64,000 nt of DNA, taken from IMG/VR virus record IMGVR_UViG_3300025000_000092, positions 1 through 64,000 of that record; one strand, written 5' to 3'. Numbering within the stretch: position 1 is the stretch's first letter; each line of letters opens with the position of its first letter. This document shows, in pieces, positions 1 through 7,342 of the stretch. The translations under genes were made by a program, and so were the position numbers. Source of the DNA: a virus. Below the pieces are notes generated by a model. It saw nothing but the letters and a program-made list of their open reading frames with translations. It was not told the origin of the DNA and did not search any database.

Positions 1-100
1 AGGCATGGGTCAATTCTGGCGAGCGGTGAAGCTCCCTCGAAAGATTGACCGCCCGACCCCAAGCACAGCGCGGCCCGAGAGCCGCAGGAGGCAATGGATC

Positions 101-475
101 ATGACACGCGCAGACTTGGGCTTCAAGGGGATCCCTCTCCTCATCATCGTCATCGAGCCGATCGAGAAGGAGGACGAGCGGTCGCGCTTCGGCAACTTCT
201 GCTGGGTCGTGGCCACGGGCTCCACCGGGGACGACGTGAGCCACGGCGGGGACACGAAGCCCCTGGCAACTGGCCTGACGTACGCCCGGGAGACCGCGGC
301 GATGAACGCCTTCGAGGCGCTCGAGGGGTACCGGGCCGACCTCGTCGACTCCGCGGCGCACCTGGACGCCCTCGAGTCCCGGCGCGACCGGTCGAAGGAG
401 CGGGAGGCCGAGCGGCGGCGCGGACAGCGGAAGAGCGCCCGGACGCGCCAGCGGGAGGTGAACCATGGGGCGTGA
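101..475 (+). CDS. hypothetical protein
   Basis: I do not recognise the family. The start is the ATG at 101 because an AGGAGG lies about 9 bases upstream; the frame is open further upstream but that part looks non-coding. The 124-residue product has a hydrophobic beta-like N-terminal stretch (GIPLLIIVIEPIEKEDE), a central region resembling a small alpha/beta fold, and a C-terminal third very rich in Arg, Lys and Glu that may be a helix binding nucleic acid. It is one of only two plus-strand genes left of the attachment site, so it is not in the leftward operon that begins at 7072. Confidence 0.6.
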   Translation: MTRADLGFKGIPLLIIVIEPIEKEDERSRFGNFCWVVATGSTGDDVSHGGDTKPLATGLTYARETAAMNAFEALEGYRADLVDSAAHLDALESRRDRSKEREAERRRGQRKSARTRQREVNHGA

Positions 476-479
476 CCTC

Positions 480-651
480 TGTGTCGTGCGGGAGTTCGAG
501 GGGCGGCGGCCAGCCACCGACGCAGTCGCTTCCCCGCCGGCTTCCTGGACAGCATCAGCGCCAGGTGCAGGCCGGATTCGTAGAGGACCACCGCGGAGGG
601 GGCGAAGCGGTGGATCGGGGTCGTGGCGGATTCCGCCACGACCTCCCGCAA
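480..651 (-). pseudogene. Bro-N (phage antirepressor) domain remnant
   Basis: On the minus strand this stretch encodes a segment with VVLYESGLHLALMLSRKP followed by AGKRLRRWL. This resembles the middle of the Bro-N domain of phage antirepressor proteins, where an ESGLY..L..SRKPEAK..RRWV signature is typical. The N-terminal 40 or so residues and everything after the RRW motif are missing or out of frame, and no ribosome binding site is evident. I read it as a remnant, not a working gene. It lies between two plus-strand genes and overlaps the inverted repeat at 620-642. The family assignment rests on one motif only. Confidence 0.35.
620..642. repeat. perfect 11-bp inverted repeat
   Basis: Two perfectly complementary 11-base arms (GTCGTGGCGGA and its complement) are separated by a single base. 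In RNA this gives a GC-rich hairpin of 9 to 10 pairs with a small loop. It lies 24 bases upstream of the gene at 666. There is no T-tract, so a classical intrinsic terminator is not supported; a protein-binding palindrome or RNA hairpin fits equally well. Confidence 0.5.
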
Positions 652-665
652 GTCGGCGGTTCATC

Positions 666-1307
666 ATGCAGGAGTGCGTCCGCGGGCCCGACCTGGCGGT
701 GTCCGCGGACTTCCTGTACGCCCGCTACGACGCATGGTGCCGGGAGCACGGGTGCCGGCCGCTGCAGAAGACGAAGGCGTTCATGGTCGCGATGACCGGG
801 CTCGGGTTCCACGAGTTCTTTGAGGACGGCCAGCGGGTTCGGAGAGGGCTGGGGGTGAAGACGGGCCGGGGCGAGAACGTGGCGCCGCCCGCGCCCGTGC
901 TTCAGGCGGCCGACCGCGAGGGGCTGGCCTGGAAGTTCCTGCGCCTGCTTCGGGCCGCACTGGACGCCCAGCACTGCCACGTGGCGTCCCGGTACGGCGG
1001 CCGGCCGGGCACCTCGAACGCCTGGGGATGGGACGACCGGGGTTCCCGCGGGCTCGTGGTCGGCTGGCTGGACGACGAGCACCTGTACCTGGCGCCCGCG
1101 GCCGCGGTTCGGGTGGCGGCCGCGGAGGCAAAGATCCTGGGCGAGTCGTTCGGGGGCACGAAGTCCATGGTCTCGAAGGCCCTGCGGACGGCTGGCCTGC
1201 TGGTCGAGTTCGACAACCCGACCCGCGGGACCTACATGGTGCGGCGGACCATCGCGGGGAAGGTTTCGTCGTCGGTGTGGTCGCTTGTACCTGGGGACGT
1301 GCGTTGA
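666..1307 (+). CDS. primase-helicase C-terminal fragment (D5-like plus winged helix)
   Basis: The first 70 residues (VRGPDLAVSADFLYARYDAW and on) match the pattern of the C-terminal DNA-binding domain of P4/D5-type phage primase-helicases: GP..V....LYA.Y..WC...G. The last 120 residues resemble the C-terminal domain of the big primase-helicase at 33894: both share HVA...., a GW motif, LYL.P..A, a KALR..GLL-type helix and a VW.L ending. The catalytic primase and helicase parts are absent. The start at 666 has only a weak ribosome binding site, which fits a truncated gene. It may still work as a small DNA-binding protein. Fold assignment is by eye. Confidence 0.5.
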   Translation: MQECVRGPDLAVSADFLYARYDAWCREHGCRPLQKTKAFMVAMTGLGFHEFFEDGQRVRRGLGVKTGRGENVAPPAPVLQAADREGLAWKFLRLLRAALDAQHCHVASRYGGRPGTSNAWGWDDRGSRGLVVGWLDDEHLYLAPAAAVRVAAAEAKILGESFGGTKSMVSKALRTAGLLVEFDNPTRGTYMVRRTIAGKVSSSVWSLVPGDVR

Positions 1308-1344
1308 AGGGCACTGACGTTGACGTGGCTGCTGTGGCGCGGTT

Positions 1345-1542
1345 TCAGGTAGTCGGCACCGGGCTGATATCGCAGACCCGATAGCGGCGCGTGGGGAACT
1401 TCTTGCGGTAGGACTCGGCCAGCGCCTCGGCGTCGTCGCGGTGGATCCGCCGAGCGACGATCTTCCAGTGCAGCTCGTTGTCCACCGATTCCTCGACGGA
1501 CCACTGGGTGGTGACCGGGTCCAGGCTCTTGGGGTCGATCAT
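1345..1542 (-). CDS. hypothetical protein
   Basis: A 65-residue product, starting at the ATG at 1542, which overlaps the stop of the upstream gene (1539-1793) by four bases (ATGA), a sign of translational coupling. It holds a predicted beta-strand region (ELHWKIVARRI) followed by an alpha helix (DDAEALAESYRKKF). No family recognised. It is the last gene of the leftward operon that begins at 7072. Confidence 0.65.
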   Translation of the reverse strand: MIDPKSLDPVTTQWSVEESVDNELHWKIVARRIHRDDAEALAESYRKKFPTRRYRVCDISPVPTT

Positions 1543-1793
1543 GTCGGGCGCCCCAAAGACTCGTGCCCCATCACCCTGGGATTGCTCACGACGACCTTCC
1601 CGTCCTCCATCGTGAGCCAGGTCTGACGCATCCGGAATCCGGCCTCGGTGGTCCAGGAGGCGTAGCGCTTCTTCGGACCGACGCGGCGCAACCGGAAGTC
1701 CGGGCGCGAGGTCGCGTAGTGCGCCCACTCGACTGCGGTCATGCTGGGGATCTCGGTCGGGCCCGGTCCAGCAGGGAGCGTGTAGATGGGCAT
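1539..1793 (-). CDS. hypothetical protein
   Basis: An 84-residue product starting MPIYTLPAGPGPTEIP. A GGAG lies six bases before the ATG. The C-terminal half (AGFRMRQTWLTMEDGKVVV) looks like a beta-rich small domain. There is no recognisable motif, signal peptide or membrane segment. It sits between unknown genes in the leftward operon and overlaps the next gene by four bases. Confidence 0.65.
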   Translation of the reverse strand: MPIYTLPAGPGPTEIPSMTAVEWAHYATSRPDFRLRRVGPKKRYASWTTEAGFRMRQTWLTMEDGKVVVSNPRVMGHESLGRPT

Positions 1794-1825
1794 CGGCTAC
1801 TCCTTCCGCTTTGCGTCAGGAAAAG

Positions 1826-2350
1826 TTAGGGAAAGGTAGGAATTGTCGCCCACGGCACCTTTCCTGCATCCTTCCTGCGGATAAACCTTCCACAGTTTGG
1901 GCAGGCGAGATGGCGGACCGCGCCGCGGGGTCCACGAACCACGGTCATCTTGGCGGCGCACTCCGTGCATGCCTCGGCGTACATCTCTGCGTCGGAGAGG
2001 GCCGTGCCCGAGAACACTTCAACCGCCTTCGGGCGCGGCTCCGAGAGCCGGACCTTCCGGTAGTTCCCACGAGCGTGGGGCCACCGCTGCATCGCGAAGC
2101 GGACCACCTTCTCGGGGGTGTCCAGCGCGGTGCACCCGAAGTCCGCGAAGTACGGGGCCAGCACCCTGGCGAATTCCTCCACCACTTCCACTTCGATGTC
2201 ATCCCATCCCGTCAGGGACCGGATGAACGACACGACGTACCAGGTCCAGTCGAGCCTGCTCAAGTGGGTAGCCCATTGCAAGCGCGCCAGGGGATCGAGG
2301 TTGCGCACCATCCAGTTGTTGCGCTCGGCAGCACGTTCTTCGGCGGTCAT
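1826..2350 (-). CDS. hypothetical protein with C-terminal zinc ribbon
   Basis: A 174-residue soluble protein. Residues 1-90 are helical and rich in Trp and aromatic residues (LDWTWYVVSFIRSLTGWDD). The C-terminal 50 residues carry paired cysteines, CTEC then CPNC, spaced like a zinc ribbon. The ribbon suggests binding to nucleic acid or a protein partner, but I do not recognise the family. It follows the gene at 2357-3043 by six bases in the same operon. Confidence 0.7.
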   Translation of the reverse strand: MTAEERAAERNNWMVRNLDPLARLQWATHLSRLDWTWYVVSFIRSLTGWDDIEVEVVEEFARVLAPYFADFGCTALDTPEKVVRFAMQRWPHARGNYRKVRLSEPRPKAVEVFSGTALSDAEMYAEACTECAAKMTVVRGPRGAVRHLACPNCGRFIRRKDAGKVPWATIPTFP

Positions 2351-2356
2351 GATCTT

Positions 2357-3043
2357 CTACTCCTTCCCGGGCTTCCCCGGCCTCTTCGTCTCCCTTGCCA
2401 CCTGGGCCTGCCACTTGTCGGCGACGACCTGGGCGGGGGTCAGAGCGAACCCTCGCGCGAAGTAGTCGAGGTTCAAGGCATGGGCGTCCAGGCAGCGCAC
2501 GCAGTTCGCGTCGTTGATGTCGCGCACGTGCGAGAACCCGCCGCTCCGATGCTCCTCCGCCTTGCGCCCCACCGGGCACTCCCCCGCGACGGCGTCCCAG
2601 GGGTCGGCGTCCCGCCAGCCGTTCCGGTCTGCGATCTGGACCGTCTCCCCGGCGGCCATGGCATCGCGGACCGCCCGCCGGTGCGCCCAAGTCTTGCCGC
2701 CGCCGCCCGGGGCCGGTCGCAGGTCCGCGTCCAGTCCGATGGCCTTGTTCTCGATGGTCCTGGCGATGTTGCTGGCGAGCCTCTCGACCATGGCTTCTTC
2801 GGCGCGGTTCCATTCCGAGACAACGATCCCCCAGGGGTCCGCTTCCTGAAAGCGCATCTTGCCACCGCGCCCACGCCCGCACAGTTCCTCAGCAAGATGG
2901 TGCATGGCGACACGCGCAGACGGGCCGCTCCCCACGATCTCGATTCCCTCGGCCGTCCTGGTGACCTTCAATCCATCGCCGACACGCAGGTTACCGATGA
3001 CACAAAGCACGCCATCGGTACGGTCTTCGGGGTGGTCAGACAT
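2357..3043 (-). CDS. hypothetical protein
   Basis: A 228-residue product beginning MSDHPEDRTDGVLCV. It has a small beta-rich N-terminal part, a middle with several Trp-containing loops (ADPWGIVV, ADPWDAV), a CVRC pair, and a basic C-terminus ending RPGKPGKE. No catalytic motif is visible. It overlaps the upstream gene (3036-3464) by eight bases. Confidence 0.65.
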   Translation of the reverse strand: MSDHPEDRTDGVLCVIGNLRVGDGLKVTRTAEGIEIVGSGPSARVAMHHLAEELCGRGRGGKMRFQEADPWGIVVSEWNRAEEAMVERLASNIARTIENKAIGLDADLRPAPGGGGKTWAHRRAVRDAMAAGETVQIADRNGWRDADPWDAVAGECPVGRKAEEHRSGGFSHVRDINDANCVRCLDAHALNLDYFARGFALTPAQVVADKWQAQVARETKRPGKPGKE

Positions 3044-3464
3044 CGGTCTTCTCCTTCAGCAGCCCCAGGGCCCGGAGCTGCGCGTCGTACGCGTCCTTGC
3101 TGCAGTCGCACTGTTCGCTGCCCAACTCGCGGGCGCACTGCCCGGATGCGGGGCACGAGTACCACGGGTCCTCGCACTCGTAATGCCCCGCCGGCCGCAG
3201 ATCGGCCAACGCTCGCTCCAATTCGTCGACGCGATCCAGGAGCCGATCTCGCTGCTGCTGCAAGGTGGTCATGGTCATGACGATCCCGCCGCGAGCTCGC
3301 AGGGTCTCGAGGGGAGGGAGCGGTTCGCCCTCGGCCGTTGGCCTGTACGCAGTGGCCGCGACACGATAGGCTTCGCTGGACGGCTTCCCGCTCTCGTCGT
3401 AGTACCGCGGTTCGGCCCGCAGCGCATCCCGCCCTTCCTTCGTGGTCACGTTGTAGTCAGGCAT
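3036..3464 (-). CDS. hypothetical protein with PRYYDESG motif
   Basis: The start is the ATG at 3464, which has AAGGAGG six bases upstream; an ATG 27 bases further up lacks this. The 142-residue product opens with a segment holding PRYYDESGKP, then a helical coiled-coil stretch (LQQQRDRLLDRVDELERAL) and a cysteine-rich tail (six Cys in about 30 residues) that may bind zinc. The PRYYDE motif recurs in the otherwise different protein at 14638-15165, which suggests a shared module of unknown role. Confidence 0.65.
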   Translation of the reverse strand: MPDYNVTTKEGRDALRAEPRYYDESGKPSSEAYRVAATAYRPTAEGEPLPPLETLRARGGIVMTMTTLQQQRDRLLDRVDELERALADLRPAGHYECEDPWYSCPASGQCARELGSEQCDCSKDAYDAQLRALGLLKEKTDV

Positions 3465-3726
3465 CCTGGCCTCCTTCGCCCGCAGGCGCATTTAATACCA
3501 CGTCCTCCACCGTGATCCCCGCCAGGCGGCAGAGCGTCACGGCCTCGGCAAGCGAGGGCTCTACGGTCGCCCCCGGCGCGAGCAAGCGGGACAGGCGCCA
3601 GTCCGGGATCTTCGAGTCGGTCGCCAAGCGGGCCAGGTCAAAGCGCTCGCGCCCCTTGCCGCCCCAAGAGGCATCCCGGTAGCGGGTCAGGAGGGCCACG
3701 CGGAGAATGGCGGGGGTGTAGGTCAT
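3457..3726 (-). CDS. small helix-turn-helix protein
   Basis: Starts at the ATG at 3726 with AAGGAG upstream, giving 89 residues. Residues 30-75 (LARLATDSKIPDWRLSRLLA, then SLAEAVTLCRLAGITVEDV) fit a Cro/CI-type five-helix DNA-binding fold: the ..L...S.I....LSR... region would be the helix-turn-helix. It is probably a regulator of a phage promoter. It overlaps the genes on both sides by a few bases and belongs to the leftward operon from 7072. Confidence 0.6.
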   Translation of the reverse strand: MTYTPAILRVALLTRYRDASWGGKGRERFDLARLATDSKIPDWRLSRLLAPGATVEPSLAEAVTLCRLAGITVEDVVLNAPAGEGGQDA

Positions 3727-4181
3727 CACGAACTCCTTTCGGGTGTCTCTTCCCAGGGCTTCAGGCACGGGATCCGCGGCACCACGCGGAAGCCCGCTCG
3801 CCACTCCAACGCCTTCACGGGTTGGCCCTTGCCGCCCCGGATCCAGACCGAGCACGCCAGGTCACGCCGGCCGCTGTCCTGCAGCCCGGGCAGTCGGTCG
3901 ATCTGCCCAGGGCTCAGGTGCAGGGCAAAAGGCGAGACCGTACCGTCGTCGAACAGGACCTCGATGGCGTCCAGCATCCCCTGGTCCGGCCACGGCCCCC
4001 GGAACACGATGACCTCGCGGACCGGCCCGAAGTCCGACAACTCGAACCCGCGGGGGACAAGGATCCGGAAGGTCCGGGCGTTGACCGACACGTACACCAG
4101 CCCGCGACCCGGGAGCGGCGTCTCCCAGTAGTTGGTCGCGATGATCTCGGGGCCGTCGTTGCTGATCTGGATGGTGCCCAT
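3726..4181 (-). CDS. hypothetical protein
   Basis: A 151-residue protein that looks beta-rich (GLVYVSVNARTFRILVPRGF, IEVLFDDGTVSPFALHL). It has neither a membrane segment nor cysteine pairs. Its stop shares one base with the start of the helix-turn-helix gene at 3726, so the two are likely coupled. Family unknown. Confidence 0.65.
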   Translation of the reverse strand: MGTIQISNDGPEIIATNYWETPLPGRGLVYVSVNARTFRILVPRGFELSDFGPVREVIVFRGPWPDQGMLDAIEVLFDDGTVSPFALHLSPGQIDRLPGLQDSGRRDLACSVWIRGGKGQPVKALEWRAGFRVVPRIPCLKPWEETPERSS

Positions 4182-4226
4182 GGGTCCTCCGATGCGTCAG
4201 GGGAAGCCGATTGTACCCCTCACGCG

Positions 4227-4550
4227 TCAGCCGGGGGGGGCGTCTTCGGGCGCCGGCTCCGCTTCCAGCCAGAGCTGGGCCGACCCGTCAAGGCTTCCGA
4301 ACTTCCGCAGGTCGCTCATGGCCCGCGTCCGCACCGCGATGTACGGGTTCTCGATGGGCGCCCCGGTCCGCGGGTGGAAGACGATCTCGCCGTTCCTCCG
4401 GATGTTGTCCGCCGCCTCCTGGTAGCTGACGAACGAGTCCGCGTACATCGCGATCTGGTCTGGACGGAACAGTCCTCCGGTGCAGCCCGCCGACTTCCGG
4501 GCCGCCGCGGTAAGGACCTCGACGACCCGTTCCCTCGTCACTTTGCCCAT
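4227..4550 (-). CDS. P27-like phage terminase small subunit (orphan)
   Basis: Starts at ATG 4550, inside the end of the PLD-type gene. The 107 residues are helical and carry the order seen in P27-family small terminases: a helix with Y..S...Y, then AADNIRRNGEIV, a Gly-rich turn, an NPYIAVRTRAMSDL helix and a short C-terminal tail. In P27 phages this protein recognises DNA for packaging beside the large subunit. Here no large subunit is near; the terminase pair of this phage is at 45.1-47.0 kb and its small subunit is different. It may be a relic of another packaging module or a DNA-binding protein with another job. Confidence 0.45.
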   Translation of the reverse strand: MGKVTRERVVEVLTAAARKSAGCTGGLFRPDQIAMYADSFVSYQEAADNIRRNGEIVFHPRTGAPIENPYIAVRTRAMSDLRKFGSLDGSAQLWLEAEPAPEDAPPG

Positions 4551-5194
4551 ACCTTCACCCCGCTGAACATTTCCAGAGTGGACGCATCGAACGCCTCCGT
4601 GGTCCGTGTGGCCCGGTGGGCGTCCTCTTTCGTGCACGTGTCCGGAAGGATCGGAAGCTCGGCTTCGATCTCGCGGACCAGGTCGAAGTCCGGGCCGCCC
4701 TCGGTCAAGTCGAACTGCTCGAACCGCGGGTTGAAATTCAGGTTCATGGACCCCCGGCACAATACCCGTAGCCCCGACGCGGATTCGATGGTCGCGATCT
4801 TGGCGTGGCAGCGGACGTACCGGACCGAGTCGGGCCCGAAGATGTCCTTCCACTGGCGGACAATCCCGACGCTACAATCGTGAGCGGTGGCGCGCGACAG
4901 GTTTTTTTCGCGGACCGACTGGTCGATGACCAGGGTCGCGCCCGTCAGCCGCGAATCGAGCATCAGGCGCTGCAAGACCTGGACCTCGTACTCGGCGATC
5001 GTCCAGGTCCAGATTGTGAGGCGGGCGGCCCCGACCTGGTCCAGGACGTGCAGGATGGCATCAATCATACTCCACTGCCCGCGGGTGATCGCGAACAGGG
5101 ACATTCCGGGTTCCACGGCGCCGATGCACTCGGCAGCGTTCCCGAAGGACTCTGCGGCGCGGGTGCGGCGCGTGGCTGCTGCGGAACTGCGCAT
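4538..5194 (-). CDS. phospholipase D-like nuclease-family protein
   Basis: Starts at ATG 5194 with TAGGAGA upstream, 218 residues. It has one HxK-type core, RCHAKIATIES, followed by GSMNLNFNPRFEQ; in the PLD superfamily His, Lys and the downstream GS.N form half an active site. A single copy suggests it works as a dimer, as in Nuc-type nucleases. The classical D six residues after K is not obvious, so activity is uncertain. The N-terminal half (LTIWTWTIAEYEVQVLQRLM) fits the strand-helix lead-in of the fold. Its end overlaps the P27-like gene. Confidence 0.6.
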   Translation of the reverse strand: MRSSAAATRRTRAAESFGNAAECIGAVEPGMSLFAITRGQWSMIDAILHVLDQVGAARLTIWTWTIAEYEVQVLQRLMLDSRLTGATLVIDQSVREKNLSRATAHDCSVGIVRQWKDIFGPDSVRYVRCHAKIATIESASGLRVLCRGSMNLNFNPRFEQFDLTEGGPDFDLVREIEAELPILPDTCTKEDAHRATRTTEAFDASTLEMFSGVKVWAK

Positions 5195-5209
5195 CGTGTC
5201 TCCTACCTT

Positions 5210-5269
5210 CCGGCCTCCACTCCGGCCCGCCACCGGCATCGGGTGACGGGCTCAGGTGGGGGTCGGCTA
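5210..5269. repeat. duplicated intergenic cassette, copy 1
   Basis: The gap between the genes at 4538-5194 and 5267-6127 carries CCGGCCTCC.CTCCGGCCC at 5210-5228 and GTGGGGGTCGGCTA at 5256-5269. Both blocks recur in the same order and spacing at 6168-6220. On the minus strand the cassette follows a TAG stop and ends in a GGAGG-containing palindrome just before the next gene. Confidence 0.6.
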
Positions 5270-6127
5270 CTCGGCGTCCAGTAGCCAGGGAGAAGTACCA
5301 GGAATGCAGTGCGCGGCTCGCAGGGTAGCCTCGCCGCACCCCGACACAGTGCCGAAGCCGTCGCCCTTGGCCGCGGCGAGCGCGACCAAGACCTCGTTAT
5401 CGCGGTGCCACTGTCCGACGAGCCCCGCACGATCCTGCTCTCGCAGGGTCAGCTTTCGCCAACCCGCCTGACGCGCAGCCTCGTACAGCAGACGGGACAC
5501 GCCTCGATTGATCTCGGCGAGGGTTGCGCCCGCCGGCACAAACGCGGGCGCCTCCGTCGCAACCCGCTCCACATCCGCCAAATCCAGGAACGGGTAGTAC
5601 CGCGTTGCGTGCCACTGCACGACCCGGACGATCTGCGTGTCGGTGGACGGACACCAGCGCAGCGCGCCCCAGTCTTTGGACCATTCCGATCCGCTTGCGC
5701 CGATGCGCATCCGGACGGACGGCCCCTCGGGACCGTCGTGGCGGTCGACGCCAAGCGGGAATACGGCGTCCCCACCCAGGATCAGGCCCATGCGCCGGGC
5801 CTGCTGTGCCGCCGTTACGGGCTCCTCGTGCCGGTACGACACGATCCCGTCACCGTCCCGGATGGCAATGCGGTCGCGAATCGCGCCGTCGAACCGCCCA
5901 TGCCGGCGGCTGACTTCGACGAGGATGGTGCCGCTATCGAGGTCCAGTCCCTGTTGGACGAGCAGATCGACGCGCTTTGCCGGGACACCGCGAAGGGTGT
6001 AGCGGTCGCACCGGCAGGACGCGGACAAAAACACCACGTCCGCTGTCGCCTCCAGCTCCAGTGCTAGTGTCCCGTCGCTGTAGCAGATCCACCGCCCCAA
6101 GACCTCCGGTCTGTCGTTCATCGTCAT
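5267..6127 (-). CDS. hypothetical protein
   Basis: A 286-residue soluble protein. The N-terminal two thirds look like alternating strands (RWICYSDGTLALELEATADV, GIVSYRHEEPVTAAQ); a central part has DWGALRWCPSTDTQIVRVVQ. There are six scattered cysteines but no zinc-binding pairs. No family recognised. It is flanked on both sides by copies of a repeated intergenic cassette, so it may have been acquired as a unit with one of them. Confidence 0.65.
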   Translation of the reverse strand: MTMNDRPEVLGRWICYSDGTLALELEATADVVFLSASCRCDRYTLRGVPAKRVDLLVQQGLDLDSGTILVEVSRRHGRFDGAIRDRIAIRDGDGIVSYRHEEPVTAAQQARRMGLILGGDAVFPLGVDRHDGPEGPSVRMRIGASGSEWSKDWGALRWCPSTDTQIVRVVQWHATRYYPFLDLADVERVATEAPAFVPAGATLAEINRGVSRLLYEAARQAGWRKLTLREQDRAGLVGQWHRDNEVLVALAAAKGDGFGTVSGCGEATLRAAHCIPGTSPWLLDAE

Positions 6128-6167
6128 TTCTCCCGGCCCGGGGTCTGATTCCCGGGCTCAAATGGGT

Positions 6168-6220
6168 CCGGCCTCCCTCCGGCCCCCGAGTCGCCTCGGG
6201 AGTCGGGTGGGGGTCGGCTA
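6168..6220. repeat. duplicated intergenic cassette, copy 2
   Basis: CCGGCCTCCCTCCGGCCC at 6168-6185 and GTGGGGGTCGGCTA at 6207-6220 match the blocks at 5210-5269. Between them a perfect 6-bp hairpin (CCCGAG, loop TCGC, CTCGGG) lies at 6185-6200. On the minus strand this follows directly on the TAG stop of the gene at 6218-7072. Confidence 0.6.
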
Positions 6221-7072
6221 GTACCCCCGGCGAAGGTCCTCTGCCCGCTCGGCCTCGGCGCGGGCGGCCTCAGTCGCCGCGTCCTGCCGTGCCTCGCGCA
6301 CGATGTCCAGGATGTCCTGCGCCGCGCAGTCCGGATCGTCCGCGAGAGCCTGGCGGACGATGATCCCCAGGTCGTCGGTCCCGTCGCTGGCATCCGGGTC
6401 CAGGGCGCAGACCTCTGCCAGGAGATCCACGACCCGGGTTGCACCGCGATCGGCGGTCACCCTCAGGCCCACGCGCGCCGCCGGGGCGCCGCACTTGTAG
6501 CAGCCGCCGTCCCACTCGGCCAGCGCGTCGCTGTCGTTGACCGGGTCCAGGTGGGCGCCGCACGCGGAGCAGTCGGCCCACTCGGTCACGCCGTCATGGG
6601 CGCGGAAGCCGGCGGGGAGAACGTCGTCCCGCTCCACGAGCGCCAGATCATCCGCGCACGTCCCGACGATTTTGCGCGTCGCGTCCCAGCTCCACACCTC
6701 GCCCGTTTCGACCACGTCCGCGCCGCCGAACGTCGGCAGGTCGTCCGTGATCTCCATGGCCCCGGCCTTCAGCGCGCTGAACAGGTCGGTCAGGGACTCG
6801 ACGGTGCCGATATCGTCCGCCGTGATCCGGAGTCCGCAGGCGAACAGCCCGCCCAGCGCTTCGGCCTGGCCCAAGCGGACCGCGCGCAGCAGGGCGGACC
6901 GGGTGTCGTCCCAGACCTCGGCCTCACACTCGTCCTGACCAAGCCCTTCGATCTCGTCCTGGGGCAGGTCCGCGTCCACGAACGCAACCGCCGCCTCGTG
7001 CGTCGGGAACCGGACCAGCATGTGCGAGTCGAACATCACCACGCCGTTGACCACGTTGAAGCTGCTGTTCAT
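6218..7072 (-). CDS. hypothetical protein with zinc-ribbon pair
   Basis: The start at ATG 7072 gives 284 residues (MNSSFNVVNGVVMFDSHMLV). The frame is open upstream, but that part covers the promoter and contains no sensible protein. The N-terminal half looks like a small alpha/beta domain acting on phage-specific partners; at about residues 185-215 CSACGAH and CYKCGAP form a likely zinc ribbon. The C-terminus is a long charged helix. It is the first gene of the leftward operon driven from the promoter at 7131-7159 and is therefore expected to be under the CI-like repressor. Confidence 0.65.
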   Translation of the reverse strand: MNSSFNVVNGVVMFDSHMLVRFPTHEAAVAFVDADLPQDEIEGLGQDECEAEVWDDTRSALLRAVRLGQAEALGGLFACGLRITADDIGTVESLTDLFSALKAGAMEITDDLPTFGGADVVETGEVWSWDATRKIVGTCADDLALVERDDVLPAGFRAHDGVTEWADCSACGAHLDPVNDSDALAEWDGGCYKCGAPAARVGLRVTADRGATRVVDLLAEVCALDPDASDGTDDLGIIVRQALADDPDCAAQDILDIVREARQDAATEAARAEAERAEDLRRGY

Positions 7073-7130
7073 CTTCTTGTCTCCCCGTTTTTCACCCCAG
7101 GCCCGAGGCCCCCGCCTCAACCCGATGACC

Positions 7131-7159
7131 CATTCTACCATCGTTGCGGGGAGAGTCAA
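7131..7159 (-). promoter_or_regulatory. minus-strand promoter for the 7072-1345 operon
   Basis: On the minus strand TTGACT (7159-7154) and TAGAAT (7137-7132) are separated by 16 bases, a good sigma-70-type match. Transcription would start about 50 bases before the gene at 7072. A copy of the putative operator TTGCGNAA lies seven bases upstream of the -35 box. The 331-bp gap 7073-7403 holds this promoter, the operator and the attachment-site candidate, and I see no gene in it. Confidence 0.65.
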
Positions 7160-7165
7160 GACTTT

Positions 7166-7173
7166 TTTCGCAA
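7166..7173. promoter_or_regulatory. putative CI/Cro operator next to the 7.1-kb promoter
   Basis: TTTCGCAA on the plus strand (TTGCGAAA on the other) matches the motif TTGCGNAA found four times in the CI/Cro region at 31.0-31.9 kb. Its position immediately upstream of the -35 box is suitable for repression or activation. Assignment is by motif only. Confidence 0.5.
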
Positions 7174-7342
7174 GCACGTGGAAGTCGGTGGAGAGACTGA
7201 CAAAGATCATGATCGGCGCCGGAGGTCCAGGCCTGGCGCCGCGTGCCTCGAAAAGCGCACCCGATCCCCCCAACGATTCCAAGTACCTCCCCGATCCGGT
7301 TGCGGTTGCAGGCGGCCAAGTTCGCGATTACCCTAGATCGAT

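Noticed and set aside
1811-3280. Plus-strand gene of 489 codons
   Set aside because: It is antisense to four coupled minus-strand genes with good ribosome binding sites and zinc-ribbon motifs.
4227-4550. Terminase module of a second complete prophage in the left 7 kb
   Set aside because: No large terminase, portal or capsid gene is nearby, and the operon is linked by its operator to the same repressor, so a second prophage is not supported.
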